Below, piece after piece: positions 59,101 to 59,313 of a stretch of DNA of 59,313 nt (positions are counted from its first letter, which is position 1; every line of letters begins with the position of its first letter). Below the pieces are notes generated by a model. The model did not search any database, had not been told where the DNA came from, and saw only the letters and a list, made by a program, of their open reading frames with translations. A program made the position numbers and the translations under genes. Source of the stretch: Chlamydiota bacterium. GTDB taxonomy: Bacteria; Chlamydiota; Chlamydiia; Chlamydiales; Parachlamydiaceae. The DNA lies in contig JABDDC010000009.1 of NCBI GenBank assembly GCA_013287815.1, forward strand, positions 1-59,313, read 5' to 3'.

Positions 59101-59178
59101 GTGACTCCTATCCTTTACATTGTCTTTGACATGTTAACGTCGCCTACAGGGAGCGGAGAGGATGTAAAGGATGATTAG
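56125..59178 (+). CDS. RND (HAE1-type) multidrug efflux transporter
   Basis: 1017 aa. Twelve membrane segments with two large periplasmic loops. Proton-relay residues are present: the Asp pair in VGFVVDDAIVVLEN (about 400-401) and the Lys in LIGIVKKNGIMMVDY (about 911). Closest to AcrB/MexB-like drug pumps. The last nine codons (GSGEDVKDD and the stop) are encoded by the minisatellite that begins at 59151, so the native C-terminus has been replaced. Third gene of a complete TolC-MFP-RND operon. Confidence 0.94.
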   Translation: MNISAPFIKRPVMTTFVMLTIILAGIAAFFKLPISDLPNIEHPNIVVSAGYLGASPEVVLNQVTIPLEKELTHVKGLLEISSTSSSGHSSISLSFSFSKDMNEAIRDVQAAISRAEGQLPSDLDPRPSYHLQEGSQEPIMFFLLTSDNSSIGDLRSYADAYVVPRLSRVEGVSEVQIYGSTNSVWIKLNPELMAIRKVGFNDVVDAVRQKTNQMPLGSIQTGSKLLSIELKGKIHDAKELGDLIIGDHLIRLKDIAEISTKSDTELEFHFGTHEKISTALIMGIKKISDGNTVAISQSVLEKLNAIKKELPPSIHLTVWFDKAVWIKGAIVDVEWTLILAFLLVVVVIYFSLGRLTDSLITSIALPLSIIGTFIIMYLANFSLDILSLLALTLSVGFVVDDAIVVLENIVRSQENGTSAREASLKGSKQISFTILSMTLSLVAVFIPILFMEGINGRLFREFSITLAVAILVSGFVSLTLTPMLCSRFLSSHARKSKMQSLVDQANSWMTDLYGRTLKPCFRYPKTILMFALACMGLTILLFSKLPVNLFPPEDRGYNFVIVNLPTGMNSTDMTAQQKELEAIVQANPHIEKFISLSMGNNIFLIVSLLPIDQRPPQQLVMADLQKQFDGIPGLQTFSQPYQLINPDMDFGSAGQYRLVVKGLDYPEVEKGAADLTLAMQSHPEFSFVLNGVSNDTPILAMNFNEELASQYGFDKDDVQMLLQQAYGQGSVGKIQKGIIQEHIFMELLPDYQNSAGAPNKLYLTGRNGAVVPLKALAEWEEKLGSPSLDRLEQLPYTWIRFSLADGIAPNVGLHLAEKIATEILPENVSGSLTGAAKETARAINSTLLLLLFAVVVMYIVLGILYESFIHPLTILSSLPFAGLGGVLTLFLFDEPISIFSAVGFLLLIGIVKKNGIMMVDYALEAKKEGKSSEQAIYEACLVRLRPIMMTTVAAVMGAIPIAIGFGEGAEMRRGLGLVIAGGLLFSQLLTLYVTPILYIVFDMLTSPTGSGEDVKDD

Positions 59179-59313
59179 GATAGGCAAGATATTAGAGCGG
59201 AGAGGATGTAAAGGATGATTAGGATAGGCAAGATATTAGAGCGGAGAGGATGTAAAGGATGTTTAGGGTAGGCAAGATATTAGAGAGGAGAGGATGTAAA
59301 GGATGATTAGGAT
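59151..59313 (+). repeat. Third minisatellite array, at least 3.7 units of 44 bp, runs off the window
   Basis: GAGCGGAGAGGATGTAAAGG units start at 59151, 59195, 59239 and 59283 (the last as GAGAGG). Same unit as 49838-50364. It overlaps the 3' end of the RND gene and supplies its stop codon. An inverted partner array is expected outside the window. Confidence 0.95.

Overview
The window comes from the chromosome of a member of the Chlamydiae, most likely an environmental, amoeba-associated (Parachlamydia-like) lineage rather than a classical Chlamydia. The 16S gene carries the order's signature motifs (CGGCGTGGATGAGGCAT near its 5' end and GCCAACACTGGGACTGA further in). There is an Hc1-type histone H1-like gene (hctA). 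Two blocks match C. trachomatis gene order as I remember it: hctA-rlmD-yajC (CT743-CT741), and mfd, alaS, tkt, amn, efp plus a small neighbour (CT748-CT753, here rearranged). The ATP sulfurylase, sulfotransferase, SET, SGNH, TA-derived and RND genes between these blocks are accessory.

Layout: 1-710 leader and an inverted repeat; 711-6161 one complete rRNA operon (16S, tRNA-Ala, tRNA-Ile, 23S, 5S, terminator). 6376-9793 is a cassette in which a fused PAPS synthetase, a sulfotransferase and a DxD glycosyltransferase-like protein all start with Sec signal peptides. 9952-11790 holds three small unknown genes (two distant paralogues and a coiled-coil protein). 11801-12868 is a secreted protein with two SET domains. 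12940-13903 is a giant inverted pair of minisatellite arrays. 13899-18020 is an ExbB/ExbD/TonB-like energiser operon behind a TPR protein. 18220-20593 is hctA, a 23S rRNA methyltransferase and yajC, followed by a composite palindromic element (20625-21068). 21098-27840 is accessory: a YbjN-like protein, a large membrane/coiled-coil protein, a decayed toxin-antitoxin pair with a MerR-like regulator, a HicB-HAD fusion behind a hicA remnant, a HIT protein and an IS110 relic. 27899-39552 is SUMF1-like protein, htpG, ridA, nadE, epmA-efp, two small proteins, amn and a PerM/AI-2E permease. 40040-41110 is a secreted SGNH hydrolase and a broken HEPN gene between direct repeats. 41111-49679 is rhlE, mfd, alaS and an orphan. 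49838-50916 is a second giant inverted minisatellite pair, followed by tkt, a repeat-truncated pseudogene and a TolC-MFP-RND efflux operon whose 3' end runs into a third minisatellite array.

The best candidate for an undescribed system is the exported sulfation cassette (6376-9793). It would make PAPS from ATP and sulfate, and use it, outside the bacterial cytoplasm, for example in the host vacuole or host cytosol. No sulfite-producing (assimilatory) gene lies beside it, so this does not look like cysteine biosynthesis. The second notable theme is the architecture of the repeats: arrays of 43-44 bp units built from 9-nt subunits, arranged as head-to-head inverted pairs between palindromic bookends.
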